DNA of 64,000 bases from positions 186,001 to 250,000 of the forward strand of contig NZ_CP035120.1 in NCBI RefSeq assembly GCF_004087835.1. Reading direction: 5' to 3'. Numbering within the stretch: position 1 is the first letter of the stretch; every line of letters begins with the position of its first letter. Under the pieces are notes generated by a model. The model was not told the origin of the DNA. It saw only the letters and a program-made list of their open reading frames with translations, and did not search any database. Shown here one piece after another: positions 34,611-43,548 of the stretch. The translations under genes were made by a program, and so were the position numbers. This DNA comes from Halorussus pelagicus. GTDB taxonomy: Archaea > Halobacteriota > Halobacteria > Halobacteriales > Haladaptataceae.

Positions 34611-35036
34611 TCAGACCGGAACCTCGGCGTCCCGAATCAGGCGTCGGACGTGGCCGAGAGAGTAGGAGACGCCGTACTCGCGCTCGATGAATTCCCGGAC
34701 GAGGTCGGGCGTCCACGACGAAGACTCGAACCCGTACGCGGCGGGGTCGTCCGCGAGCGCGTCGAACACCGCCGCGCGCTCGTCGGCAGTGAGTTCCGAG
34801 GGGCGGCCCGGCCGATCGTCGTCCTCGACCGCCTCCGAGAGGGGTTTCTGGGCGATGCGGTCGAGCCAGTAGTAGAGCGTCGATTCCGGGACACCGTACC
34901 GTTCCGAGAGGACCGAGACCGACACGCCGTCCTTGTACGCGATGGCAACCATCAGGCGCTTGGTTGCCTTCGCGCTCTCGGCCGCGTCGAGTTGGTCCCG
35001 TAGCGTCGGGAAGGAGACGCCGTCGAGCTTGTCCAT
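34611..35036 (-). CDS. Helix-turn-helix protein of the IS630 type, stand-alone
   Basis: The product is 141 residues. Residues 30-62 look like a homeodomain-type HTH (KDGVSVSVLSERYGVPESTL). A second HTH-like region (WTPDLVREFIEREYGVSYSL) follows an acidic linker with RPGRPSELTADERAAVF. This is the N-terminal part of IS630-type transposases, found as stand-alone genes in haloarchaea. The DDE catalytic domain is not encoded downstream in any frame I can see. It may be a domesticated DNA-binding protein. It is divergent from dgoD. Confidence 0.75.
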   Translation of the reverse strand: MDKLDGVSFPTLRDQLDAAESAKATKRLMVAIAYKDGVSVSVLSERYGVPESTLYYWLDRIAQKPLSEAVEDDDRPGRPSELTADERAAVFDALADDPAAYGFESSSWTPDLVREFIEREYGVSYSLGHVRRLIRDAEVPV

Positions 35037-35175
35037 CGGGTAGAACTTTCATATTTGTGGTTGTTAACTCTATCTGTTTTTAGGGAGGTGTCGCTCGGAC
35101 CGTCCTTCCGACGGCGGTGCCGACCCCGTTGCCAGTTCCCCCGAGATTTAATCGGTCGGTCTCGTACGCTCGGCC

Positions 35176-36324
35176 ATGGAAATCACGGACTACGAGCTGT
35201 TCGAGGTCCCACCGAGATGGCTGTTCTTGCGCCTCGAAACCAGCGACGGCACCGTCGGGTGGGGCGAACCCGTGGTCGAAGGGCGAGCGCACACCGTCCG
35301 GGCCGCCGTCGAGGAGTTGCTCGACGGCTACCTGCTCGGCGAGGACCCGCTCCGAATCGAGGACCACTGGCAGACGCTCTATCGGGGCGGCTTCTACCGG
35401 GGCGGCCCGGTCCTGATGTCGGCCATCGCGGGCATCGACCAAGCGCTCTGGGACATCAAGGGCAAGCACTTCGGCGCGCCGGTCTACGAACTGCTGGGCG
35501 GGAAAGCCCGCGACCGCATCCGGGTCTACCAGTGGATCGGCGGCGACCGGCCCGCGGACGTGGGCGAGGCCGCGCGCGAGCAGGTCGAAGCGGGCTTCAC
35601 GGCGCTGAAGATGAACGCGACGCCCGAACTGGAGCGGGTCGATTCGCCCGCGAAGATTCGGGAGGCCGAGGAGCGTCTGGCGGAGGTCCGCGAGGCCGTC
35701 GGCGACGAGGTGGATATCGGCGTCGATTTCCACGGGCGAGTCGCCAAGTCGATGGCGAAGCGACTCGCCGCCGCGCTCGAACCGTACGAGCCGATGTTCG
35801 TCGAGGAGCCAGTCCTGCCGGAACACAACGACGCGCTCCCGGAAATCGCGGCCCACACGACCACCCCCATCGCCACGGGCGAGCGGATGTACTCGCGGTG
35901 GGACTTCAAGGAGGTGTTCGAATCGCAAGCCGTGGACGTGATTCAACCGGACTTGAGCCACGCCGGAGGCATCACCGAGGTCAAGAAAATCGCGTCGATG
36001 GCCGAGGCATACGACGTGGCGCTCGCGCCCCACTGTCCGCTCGGGCCTATTGCGCTGGCCTCCTGCGTGCAGGTCGATGCCTGCACGCCCAACGCCCTGA
36101 TTCAGGAGCAGAGTCTCGGCATTCATTACAACGAGACGAGCGACGTGCTGGACTACCTCGCGGACCCCTCGGTGTTCGAGTACGAGGACGGCTACGTCGA
36201 GTTACCAGAGAAACCCGGACTCGGAATCGAAATCGACGAGTCGGTCGTCCGCGAGCGCGCGGGCGAGGTAGACTGGCACAACCCCGTCTGGCGACACGAC
36301 GACGGGAGCGTCGCGGAGTGGTGA
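35176..36324 (+). CDS. dgoD: D-galactonate dehydratase (enolase superfamily)
   Basis: The product is 382 residues and closely resembles E. coli DgoD throughout. Landmarks include PPRWLFLRLETSDGTVGWGE, SAIAGIDQALWDIKGKHFG, the metal ligands DFHGR, EEPVLPEH and GERMYSRWDFKEV, and LAPHCPLGPIALASCVQVD. It dehydrates D-galactonate to 2-keto-3-deoxygalactonate in the De Ley-Doudoroff route. No kinase or aldolase gene is adjacent. The ATG at 35176 gives the normal N-terminus. A nonsense-interrupted gene follows directly, one base after the stop codon. Confidence 0.93.
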   Translation: MEITDYELFEVPPRWLFLRLETSDGTVGWGEPVVEGRAHTVRAAVEELLDGYLLGEDPLRIEDHWQTLYRGGFYRGGPVLMSAIAGIDQALWDIKGKHFGAPVYELLGGKARDRIRVYQWIGGDRPADVGEAAREQVEAGFTALKMNATPELERVDSPAKIREAEERLAEVREAVGDEVDIGVDFHGRVAKSMAKRLAAALEPYEPMFVEEPVLPEHNDALPEIAAHTTTPIATGERMYSRWDFKEVFESQAVDVIQPDLSHAGGITEVKKIASMAEAYDVALAPHCPLGPIALASCVQVDACTPNALIQEQSLGIHYNETSDVLDYLADPSVFEYEDGYVELPEKPGLGIEIDESVVRERAGEVDWHNPVWRHDDGSVAEW

Positions 36325-36325
36325 G

Positions 36326-36709
36326 ATGGCGGTCCCGCTCGATTCGTTTCCGGACCTGACCGACGAGTCCGACCGCGAACTCGTCGCGCGCCACCAGCAA
36401 GTTGTGAGAGCGTTGGAGGGTGTCACGGTGGACGGTCTCGTCTACGAGTACCGGACCTAGTTCCATCAGGACCCACTCGTGACGCAGGACGAGACGGCCT
36501 ACTACCTCGCCGTCAGGAGCCACGTCTGGGAGGAGTTCGCCGACCGGATGGACCTGACCGACGACGAGCTGACGCGACTGAAGACGCTTCACGCCGAGCA
36601 GTTCGCGGCGAGTGTGGGAGAGACGACGAGCGACGACAAGGCGGCAAGCGACAGGGGCGCGAGCGAGGAAGGGACGGACGAGACGGCGATGATTCTGACG
36701 AAAGAGTGA
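36326..36709 (+). pseudogene. Haloarchaeal hypothetical gene interrupted by TAG
   Basis: The frame begins at the ATG at 36326 (MAVPLDSFPDLTDESDRELV), reaches YEYRT, a TAG at 36458-36460, then continues in the same frame as FHQDPLVTQDETAYYLAVRS and ends with TGA at 36709. The segments before and after the stop look like one continuous acidic protein. I do not recognise the family. Codon use matches neighbours. A one-base C-to-T change in a Gln codon (CAG to TAG) would explain the lesion. The last 35 residues are low-complexity. Confidence 0.65.
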
Positions 36710-36805
36710 GTCTCGGCGGTTCGGAAGCCGTACGGTCACGTTTTCCGGAGGGGCACACGCCGACCTCGTCACCGAACCGATGGTTCCCGGTGTTTCGACC
36801 GAGGA

Positions 36806-36814
36806 TTTTTATAG
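36806..36814 (+). promoter_or_regulatory. TATA box for the HalOD1 gene
   Basis: TTTTTATAG is an AT-rich element about 55-65 bases before the ATG at 36870. A 5' leader of about 30 bases is implied. Confidence 0.35.
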
Positions 36815-36869
36815 TTTGACACATACAAACTGGTACGCCGAGACGGGAGTCGGTGGGACTGAGTTTCAC

Positions 36870-37226
36870 ATGAACCGGGATACCGAGGACCTCACGAAGC
36901 GCGCGCCGTCGCTTGACCGAGATGGACGCGCGGCATACCGGGTAGTATCGAGCGGATTAGACGTTAGCACCACGATTATCGAGGCCGTGACCGAAGTCGC
37001 CGACTGCGACCGCCTTGCCGACGAGTGCATCCTCTACGACGTGGTGGACCCCGACGCGTTGAACCGGTTGTTCGAGGACAGAGGCGTCGGCGAGACGGGG
37101 ACGACCGGACGAGTCGTCTTCGAACTGTACGGGTGTCGCGTGGAGGTCCGGGCCGACGGCAACCACGTCGTCTACGAACCCGAGAACTGTGAGGACTCGT
37201 CGGCATCCGCCGCGCAGTCGGCGTAA
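36870..37226 (+). CDS. HalOD1-domain protein
   Basis: From the ATG at 36870 the product is 118 residues. The core (VVSSGLDVSTTIIEAVTEVA, CILYDVVDPDALNRLFEDRG, VVFELYGCRVEVRADG) matches the halobacterial output domain HalOD1, found alone or fused to sensors. It is thought to act in signal transduction, with unknown partners. A longer start at 36780 would include the promoter, so I reject it. Confidence 0.8.
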   Translation: MNRDTEDLTKRAPSLDRDGRAAYRVVSSGLDVSTTIIEAVTEVADCDRLADECILYDVVDPDALNRLFEDRGVGETGTTGRVVFELYGCRVEVRADGNHVVYEPENCEDSSASAAQSA

Positions 37227-37354
37227 GGTTCGAGTACCCGCCGAAACGGTGCGGAACGTCGGGACCGTCGAATACCCCGAGAAAGCGGTCGGAATCAACA
37301 CACGAAAAGGTAATCAGGGCGTGCCCAAACGCAGAGTCGAGAGGAAATTACCGA

Positions 37355-37606
37355 ATGGCCGCCACCGACAACGCGACGTTTTGGGAGATGTACCGCGACC
37401 TACCAGTCCGGACGACGATTGCGACCGTCGTCCCCGTCTTTCTCGCCCTCGCACAACTGCTCAACGGCTACGTCCACGGGATTCCCATCGTTCGAATCGC
37501 GGGATTCACCGCCGGAATGGTCGTTGCGGCCGTGCTGGTGACCCAGTACAACCTCGTGCAGTACCACCGCCGGAACCTCCAACGGGAACTGTACGGCGAC
37601 GAGTGA
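37355..37606 (+). CDS. Small two-helix membrane protein
   Basis: The product is 83 residues with two transmembrane segments (TTIATVVPVFLALAQLLNGY and VRIAGFTAGMVVAAVLVTQY) and a polar C-terminus (HRRNLQRELYGDE). It has no recognised function. It is convergent with the S9 peptidase gene. Confidence 0.6.
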   Translation: MAATDNATFWEMYRDLPVRTTIATVVPVFLALAQLLNGYVHGIPIVRIAGFTAGMVVAAVLVTQYNLVQYHRRNLQRELYGDE

Positions 37607-37625
37607 GTCCGAGAGCCGATTCGAA

Positions 37626-39677
37626 TCAGCTCTCGGGGTCGTGGCGCTCGAACCAGTCGGACAGTTCGCGGAGTCGGTGGACCGCGCGGTCGGGGTCCCC
37701 GATATTGTGGTTCTCCTCGGGATAGACGACTAACCTCGCGGGCACGTCTCGTTTCTTGACGCTGACGTAGAGCTGTTCGCTCTGGGAGGGCGGACACCGC
37801 CAGTCCTCGCCGCCCGCTGTGACGAGCAGGGGCGTCTCGACTTCTCCCACGTCGAGGATGCTCGACGCGGCGTCGTACCCCTCTTCGTTCTCCCACGGCA
37901 GGCCGAAGTCGTTTTCCCACCAGACGTGGCTATCGTCGGTGCCGAACGCCGACCGGAAGTCGTAGACGCCGTGTTCGGCCGCCGCCGCGGCGAAGCGGTC
38001 GGTCTCGGCGACGAGGTAGCCCGTAGTAATTCCGCCGTAAGAGAACCCCGTGGCGAACAGGCGGTCCGGGTCGGCCCAGTCGCGCGCGAGTAGTTCATCG
38101 ACGCCCGCCAACACGTCGGCGGTCTCGCGCGGTCCCCACTCGCCGCGAATCTGCTCGCTGAACGCGCGGCCGTACGACGAACTCCCCCGGTAGTTCGTCC
38201 GGAGGACGACGTGACCCCGGCCGGTCCAGTAGGAGAACTCGAAGGAGAACGTCGGGGCGTCGTAGGAGACGGGACCGCCGTGGACGGACGCGACGACGGG
38301 CCGCGGGTCCGGGTCCTCGGGGTCGAAGTCGGCGGGCAGGTACGCCAGCGCCTCGATTTCCTCGCCCTCCGAGTCGAATGTGACGCGGCGACACTCGGGC
38401 GTGTGGCGGTCCGCGAGCAGGTCGTCGTTGAGCGCGGTGAGGCGGGTGAGGTCGGTCGGTTCCGAGAAGTCCCCCGCGTCGAGCGCGTGGAGGTCCGCGC
38501 CGCGTTCGGGGTCCGAGAGGAGAACGACCGCGCGACCCCCGCGGAGGTCGAACCCTTCGACGGTCCGGCCTCTCCCCTGCGCGTCGAAGGTCCGCTTCGG
38601 GTCGCCGTCCGCGCCGAATCGCACGAGTCGGGTCAGTCCCTCGTCGCCGACCGCGGCGTAGAGGTCGTCGCCGCGCCACCCGAGCGCGCCGTGGCGCGAA
38701 ACCGTCCGGTCGAGGTCGCCGGAGCGCGAGCGGTAATCAGCGCTGTCTCCGGCGGTGTCCGCCACGTAGACCTCCGCCGGGCGATAGGCGTTCTCCGGGT
38801 CGCCGCCGACGAACGCGAGGCGGTCGCCCTCGGGGTGCCAGCGCGGTCGGTCCGCGGTCAGGTCCGAGTCGGTCACTTTCCGGAGGTCCCCGCCGTCGGG
38901 CGCGACGGTGTAGAGGTCCATCACGTAGTTGTCGTCCGGGCGCTCGGTCCGGTTCGAGAGGAAGGCGATTCGGTCGCCGTCGGGCGACCACGCGGGACTC
39001 AGCCCGGTCGCCGGTTCGCGCGCGCCGCCGCCGTAGGCGTCGTCGAGGCGGGTCGCCTCGCGGGTCTCGCAGTCCACGACGAAGAGGTAGGTCCTCACGT
39101 CGTCCAACCAGCCCTGCCCGTCGAACTTGTGCTGGAGGCGCTCGGTCTCGATGGGACCGTCCTCCTCGCGCCGAGACCGGAGATACTCACGCTGGTCGTC
39201 AGTGGGGTCGCGCGCCGCGACGACGATGCGGTCGCTCTTGGGTCCCCAGTCGAAGCCTCGCGCGCCCTCCTCGAAGTCGGTGAGTTGGCGCGCGTCGCCG
39301 CCGCGTTCGAGGTCGAACGCCCAGACCTGCGCCTTCGGTTCGTCGGCGTCGGTCGCTCCCTCCTCGGAATCTTCGGTCTCCTCGCCCGACTCGCCGCGGG
39401 TCACCGCGATTTCGGCGTCGGTCTCGCGGGCCGCGGTGAACGCGAGTTTCGACCCGTCGGGACTCCACGACGGCGCGCTCGCGTCCGAGGCTCGCGTGAG
39501 TCGATGGGGGTCCCGAGAGCCGTCGGTCGGCGCGACGAACAGCGAACTCCGGCGCTCGTCGTCCTCTCGGTCGAACTCGTCGGCGACGAACGCAACGCGC
39601 TCGCCGCCGGGCGAGACGGCGAGGTCGGTCACGAGCGTCAGGTCGTAGAAGTCGTCGAGCGCGAGCGGTTCGGTCAT
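37626..39677 (-). CDS. S9-family serine peptidase (prolyl oligopeptidase/acylaminoacyl type)
   Basis: The start at 39677 gives 683 residues. An N-terminal beta-propeller contains repeats with SWSPDGSKLAFTA, AWSPDGDRIAFLSNR and RWHPEGDRLAFVGG. The C-terminal alpha/beta-hydrolase domain has the nucleophile motif GFSYGG with the catalytic Ser, then VYPEENHNIGDPDRAVHRL with the catalytic His. It cleaves N-acylated or small peptides in the cytosol. The upstream in-frame Met codons (to 39767) add residues with no homology. It is divergent from hemE. Confidence 0.9.
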   Translation of the reverse strand: MTEPLALDDFYDLTLVTDLAVSPGGERVAFVADEFDREDDERRSSLFVAPTDGSRDPHRLTRASDASAPSWSPDGSKLAFTAARETDAEIAVTRGESGEETEDSEEGATDADEPKAQVWAFDLERGGDARQLTDFEEGARGFDWGPKSDRIVVAARDPTDDQREYLRSRREEDGPIETERLQHKFDGQGWLDDVRTYLFVVDCETREATRLDDAYGGGAREPATGLSPAWSPDGDRIAFLSNRTERPDDNYVMDLYTVAPDGGDLRKVTDSDLTADRPRWHPEGDRLAFVGGDPENAYRPAEVYVADTAGDSADYRSRSGDLDRTVSRHGALGWRGDDLYAAVGDEGLTRLVRFGADGDPKRTFDAQGRGRTVEGFDLRGGRAVVLLSDPERGADLHALDAGDFSEPTDLTRLTALNDDLLADRHTPECRRVTFDSEGEEIEALAYLPADFDPEDPDPRPVVASVHGGPVSYDAPTFSFEFSYWTGRGHVVLRTNYRGSSSYGRAFSEQIRGEWGPRETADVLAGVDELLARDWADPDRLFATGFSYGGITTGYLVAETDRFAAAAAEHGVYDFRSAFGTDDSHVWWENDFGLPWENEEGYDAASSILDVGEVETPLLVTAGGEDWRCPPSQSEQLYVSVKKRDVPARLVVYPEENHNIGDPDRAVHRLRELSDWFERHDPES

Positions 39678-39847
39678 GGGGAACGTGTCGAAGGCCGACA
39701 ACTTGAGCGTGTGGGCATCGGAACCGTGGAGTCGGGAAGTCGCGGAGTCTTCGAACTCGTCCATCACCGTACATTTCCGGGCGATTTTCGACGCCGGAGA
39801 GACGCGATTCCGAAACCATTAGCCACCGCCGTCCCAAGCCCGAGGTA

Positions 39848-40861
39848 ATGAGCGATTTGTTGGTCCGCGCGGCACGAGGCGAGCGAACCGAGCGACCGCC
39901 GGTGTGGCTGATGCGACAGGCCGGACGGTACATCCCCGAGTACCGCGATATTCGGGAGGACTACACGTTCAAGGAGGCCATCTCGACGCCCGAGGTCGCA
40001 GAGCGAATCACCCTCCTGCCGTGGGACATCTTCGAGCCGGACGGTCTCGTCATGTTCTCGGACATCCTCACCGTCCTCGAACCGCTCGGGTTGGACTACC
40101 ACATCGAGAGCGGGACTGGCCCGGTCATCGAGAACCCCGTGACCCGGCCCTCCGAGGTCCCCGACGGGCACACCGACGTGCGCGAGGAACTGGACTACGT
40201 CGGCGCGCTCCTCGAACGCCTCCAGCGGAGCGTCGGCGACCAAACGTCCATCATCGGCTTCACGGGCGGGCCGTTCACCCTCGCGGCGTACGCCGTCGCC
40301 GGGCAACCGGCGGGCAAGAAACAGAAGCCGATTCGCAGGTTCAGGGTCGAGTACCCCGAGGCGTTCCGGAGTCTGCTCGAACGCTTCGCCGACGTGGTGG
40401 TCGAGTACGTCGAGTATCAGGTCGAGGCAGGCGCGGACCTGATTCAACTGTTCGATACCTACGCCGGACTGCTGACCCCCGACGACTACCGCGAGTTCGT
40501 CCAACCGCTCCACCAGCGCATCTTCGACGCCTGCGACGTGCCGACCGTCGTCTTCGCCCGGAACCCCGGCGGGAAACTCGACCTGCTGGCCGACTCGGGC
40601 GCGGACGTGGTGAGCCTCGATTGGACCCTGGACCTGCGCGACGCCCGCGAGCAGTTGGGCGACACGCCCGTGCAGGGCAATCTCGACCCAAGCTACCTGC
40701 TGGGCGACGAGGCGTTCGTCCGCGAGAAGACCGCAGAGGTCATCGAGAAAGCGGGACCCGAGGGCCACATCCTGAACCTCGGGCACGGTATCGACCGCGA
40801 GACGCCCGTCGAGAACGCGCAGGCGTTCGTGGAGACGGCGAAAGAGTGGAGTTGGGAGTAG
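39848..40861 (+). CDS. hemE: Uroporphyrinogen decarboxylase
   Basis: The product is 337 residues. The signature WLMRQAGRYIPEYRDIREDY is complete, as are TGGPFTLAAYAVAG and LDPSYLLGDEAFV near the C-terminus. HemE converts uroporphyrinogen III to coproporphyrinogen III by removing four carboxyl groups. It is the first haem gene of this region; hemG and hemH lie downstream on the other strand. Codon use is like the neighbours. Confidence 0.96.
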   Translation: MSDLLVRAARGERTERPPVWLMRQAGRYIPEYRDIREDYTFKEAISTPEVAERITLLPWDIFEPDGLVMFSDILTVLEPLGLDYHIESGTGPVIENPVTRPSEVPDGHTDVREELDYVGALLERLQRSVGDQTSIIGFTGGPFTLAAYAVAGQPAGKKQKPIRRFRVEYPEAFRSLLERFADVVVEYVEYQVEAGADLIQLFDTYAGLLTPDDYREFVQPLHQRIFDACDVPTVVFARNPGGKLDLLADSGADVVSLDWTLDLRDAREQLGDTPVQGNLDPSYLLGDEAFVREKTAEVIEKAGPEGHILNLGHGIDRETPVENAQAFVETAKEWSWE

Positions 40862-40894
40862 GAGTAGAAAGACGAAATCGCCAGCGAACAGCCG

Positions 40895-42145
40895 TCACCG
40901 GAGCGCGTACAGCACACCGTTTCGGCCGTTTTCGGGGACGTTTTCGGTCCCGACGAACACCGTCCCGCCGACCGCCGCGACGCTTCGAACGGCACTCCCC
41001 GCGTCGAACGACCATCGTTCGCGCCCGTCGAGCGTGAACCCGAGGAGTCGGTTTCGTGCCTCGCCCGGCGTGTCGTCGTCACCGGACGTGCCCACGAGGA
41101 CTGTCTCGTCGCCGACTGCGACTGCGCTCACCCAGTCGCCGGTCTCGACGCGCCAGCGTTCCGTCCCGTCGGAAAGCGAGTGAGCGACCACGGCGTGGTA
41201 TCGCTCGCTGTCCTCCCCGCGGCGGAGCGACGAGAAACACCGCCCGTTTCTGACCGCGGGCGACCCGACCACGACTAACGACTCCGCGTCCGGGACCTCG
41301 ACCGCAGTCCACTGACGCTCGCCCGAGGCGACATCGAACGCAGAGAGCGCGCCGCCCTCCGGTTCGTAAAAGAAGTTCCCTGACCCGACGAGGACGCGAC
41401 CCTCGGCGACGACCGGGCGGAACGTGCGTTCTCCGGCCTCGCCCTGCCAGTCTTTCGGCGGCGGGCCGCCGGTCAGTACGTCGCTGACGCGCCGCGGACG
41501 GTATCGCCGAACGTCGTAGGCGGTGGTGAACAGCGACCCCTCGGCGATTGCGGGGTACGTCTCGTGACTGCCGTCGCCGGTCCAGCGCACTCGGCCCGAG
41601 TCGGCATCAAGCGCGGCGAGGTCGGGGTTTCCGCCAGCGAACACGGTCCCGTCCGCGACGGCGACACTCTTGACATCGCCGACTGAAGAGCGCCAGCGTC
41701 GCTCGCCCGTCACGGCGTCGAGAGCGGTGAGACCGATCGATTTGCCCCGGCTATCTCCGGCGTAGAGCGTCCCGCGTCGGAGCGCCAGCGTCGCGCCGCC
41801 GACGCTCGCGGTCCACTCGACGCGGCCCTGCTCGCGGTCGAGCGCCGCGACACCCTGCCCGCCAGCGTGGATTTCACCGCCGACGTAGACGCGCTCGGGA
41901 CCGACGACGATGGACTGGACCTTCTCGACCGGGCGGGCGCGCCACGCGACTTCCGGGTCGGTCGGCGGTTCGGCGTGAGGGTTCGCGGCGCGATTCCGGA
42001 GGTCGTAGTGGTCGTGGGACCACGTTCCCCGCGAGGGCGTCCACGACTCGATGGAGCCGATATCGACGCGGGTGCTGGCACCGCCGAGCGCGGCGACACC
42101 GACACCAGAGGCCAGAAGCTGGCGGCGAGAGAGGTCGGGAGACAT
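40895..42145 (-). CDS. Exported PQQ-type beta-propeller protein
   Basis: From the ATG at 42145 the product is 416 residues with a Tat signal (LSRRQLLASGVGVAALGGAS). The body is a beta-propeller with repeats such as GVAALDREQGRVEWTASVGG and GLTALDAVTGERRWRSSVGD. This is the PQQ-binding-like repeat type, often without enzymatic PQQ. The protein is probably located outside the membrane. It lies between hemE and hemG but there is no evidence that it takes part in haem synthesis. It ends 33 bases from hemE (convergent). Confidence 0.85.
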   Translation of the reverse strand: MSPDLSRRQLLASGVGVAALGGASTRVDIGSIESWTPSRGTWSHDHYDLRNRAANPHAEPPTDPEVAWRARPVEKVQSIVVGPERVYVGGEIHAGGQGVAALDREQGRVEWTASVGGATLALRRGTLYAGDSRGKSIGLTALDAVTGERRWRSSVGDVKSVAVADGTVFAGGNPDLAALDADSGRVRWTGDGSHETYPAIAEGSLFTTAYDVRRYRPRRVSDVLTGGPPPKDWQGEAGERTFRPVVAEGRVLVGSGNFFYEPEGGALSAFDVASGERQWTAVEVPDAESLVVVGSPAVRNGRCFSSLRRGEDSERYHAVVAHSLSDGTERWRVETGDWVSAVAVGDETVLVGTSGDDDTPGEARNRLLGFTLDGRERWSFDAGSAVRSVAAVGGTVFVGTENVPENGRNGVLYALR

Positions 42146-42231
42146 CGTTCGGTGTGAGACGGAACGGCGGGAAAGAATCTTCGACTCTCCGACAGGAAAG
42201 GAGGAGAACAGACAGGGCGTCCGTCGCCGTG

Positions 42232-43548
42232 TTAGTTGTCGGCCGACCGGGCGGCCGTCTCGGCGAGTTCGTCCGCGAGGGCTTCGGCCTCCCGAAGCCG
42301 ACTCGGGACGCCCATCCGCGCGGTGTAGTTCGTCGCCAGTTCGACGCCGTCGGGCACCTCGACGCGCTCGACCGCGTCCCACGAGTCGTCGTAGGCCGGG
42401 AAGCCACGTTGGTGGTGGGCCACGTCCACGACCTCCGCGTCGGCACCCGTGACCTGCTCGAACTCCGCGGCCGCGACCTCGCCCATCGTCTCGTCGCTCT
42501 CGTCCAGCATCTCGGGGTCGTGCATCCCCCCGAGGAACACCGTGACGATTTCGCGGTCGAACATGCTCGCGTTCCACGAGACGCCCAGCGTCCGGAGGTC
42601 GGCGTCGAAGCCGACCTGATAGCCGAGCGCTGGCTCGACGCCCGCCGCGTCGAGGTCGGTTTCGAGGTAGACCATGGCGAGCGGGTTGTAGTTCAGTTCA
42701 CGGAGCGCCGCCGCCGAGTCGGGCGCGAGGTCGCCCACGAGGTCGGCGGTGAGGTCCGCGGGCGTCGTCAGGACGACGCGGTCGAACGACTCGGTTCCAT
42801 CGGGGGTTTCGAGGTCGTAGCTCCCGTTTTCGCCCTCTCGAACTCCCGTCACGGGCGTCTCGAAGCGGACGTTCTCGGCGTGGGCCTCTGCGAGGGCTTC
42901 CGGCAGTCGCTGGAGTCCGTCGTCGAACGAGATTGCCGGAGGCGTGTCGCGTCCGCCCGCGGTGCGCTCGATGGCCGCCTTCAGGAGGCTTCCGTGGCGC
43001 GCTTCGAGTTTCACGAGGCCCGAGAGCGCGTGGCCGACCGGCATCTCGGCGGGGTCCGAGCCGTAGATGCCGCCGAAGAGGGGACCGAGCAGGTTTCGGT
43101 AGGTCTCCTTGCCGAACTTCCGGGTGAACAGCTCCGCGGCGCTCTCGTCGGGGTCGGCGGGGTCGGTGTACGGTTCTGCGAGAACCTGCCGCTTGGCCGT
43201 CGCGGAGAGAAGGTCAGTCTCGCCGAACTCGTCCGGAGAGAACGGCGCGGGCCGAACGGCTCCGTCGGCGTAGACGCAGATGGGGAGGTCGGGGTCGGCA
43301 GTACGGACCTCCGAATCGAGGTCGAGGTCCCGAATCAGGCCATCGATGCGGTCGGTGCGCCGGACGCGCTGGGGTCCCCACTCCAAGACGTGGCCATCGA
43401 CGCGGTCGCTCCGGACGACGCCGCCGGGGTCGGGCGCGGCCTCGAACAGGGTGAACGACACGTCGCGCTCGGCGAGGTAGTGGGCCAGCGACAGGCCGGT
43501 GATGCCGCCACCGACGATGCCGACCCGAGATGTATCGTTCGTCGTCAT
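42232..43548 (-). CDS. hemG: Protoporphyrinogen oxidase (FAD-dependent, HemY type)
   Basis: From the ATG at 43548 the product is 438 residues. The FAD motif GIVGGGITGLSLAHYLAERD is at the N-terminus, and VDVAHHQRGFPAYDDSWDAV with the end LADELAETAARS resembles HemY. It oxidises protoporphyrinogen IX or coproporphyrinogen III. It starts inside the stop codon of hemH (ATGA overlap), so the two are translationally coupled. It is named hemG following common archaeal use; hemY is equally valid. Confidence 0.88.
   Translation of the reverse strand: MTTNDTSRVGIVGGGITGLSLAHYLAERDVSFTLFEAAPDPGGVVRSDRVDGHVLEWGPQRVRRTDRIDGLIRDLDLDSEVRTADPDLPICVYADGAVRPAPFSPDEFGETDLLSATAKRQVLAEPYTDPADPDESAAELFTRKFGKETYRNLLGPLFGGIYGSDPAEMPVGHALSGLVKLEARHGSLLKAAIERTAGGRDTPPAISFDDGLQRLPEALAEAHAENVRFETPVTGVREGENGSYDLETPDGTESFDRVVLTTPADLTADLVGDLAPDSAAALRELNYNPLAMVYLETDLDAAGVEPALGYQVGFDADLRTLGVSWNASMFDREIVTVFLGGMHDPEMLDESDETMGEVAAAEFEQVTGADAEVVDVAHHQRGFPAYDDSWDAVERVEVPDGVELATNYTARMGVPSRLREAEALADELAETAARSADN

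Noticed and set aside
34611-35036. Complete IS630 insertion sequence
   Set aside because: No DDE catalytic region or terminal inverted repeats are seen on either side, so only a stand-alone HTH gene is called.
38211-39848. Long plus-strand frame opposite the S9 peptidase
   Set aside because: It covers a well-defined peptidase on the minus strand and is Arg/Val-rich without structure.
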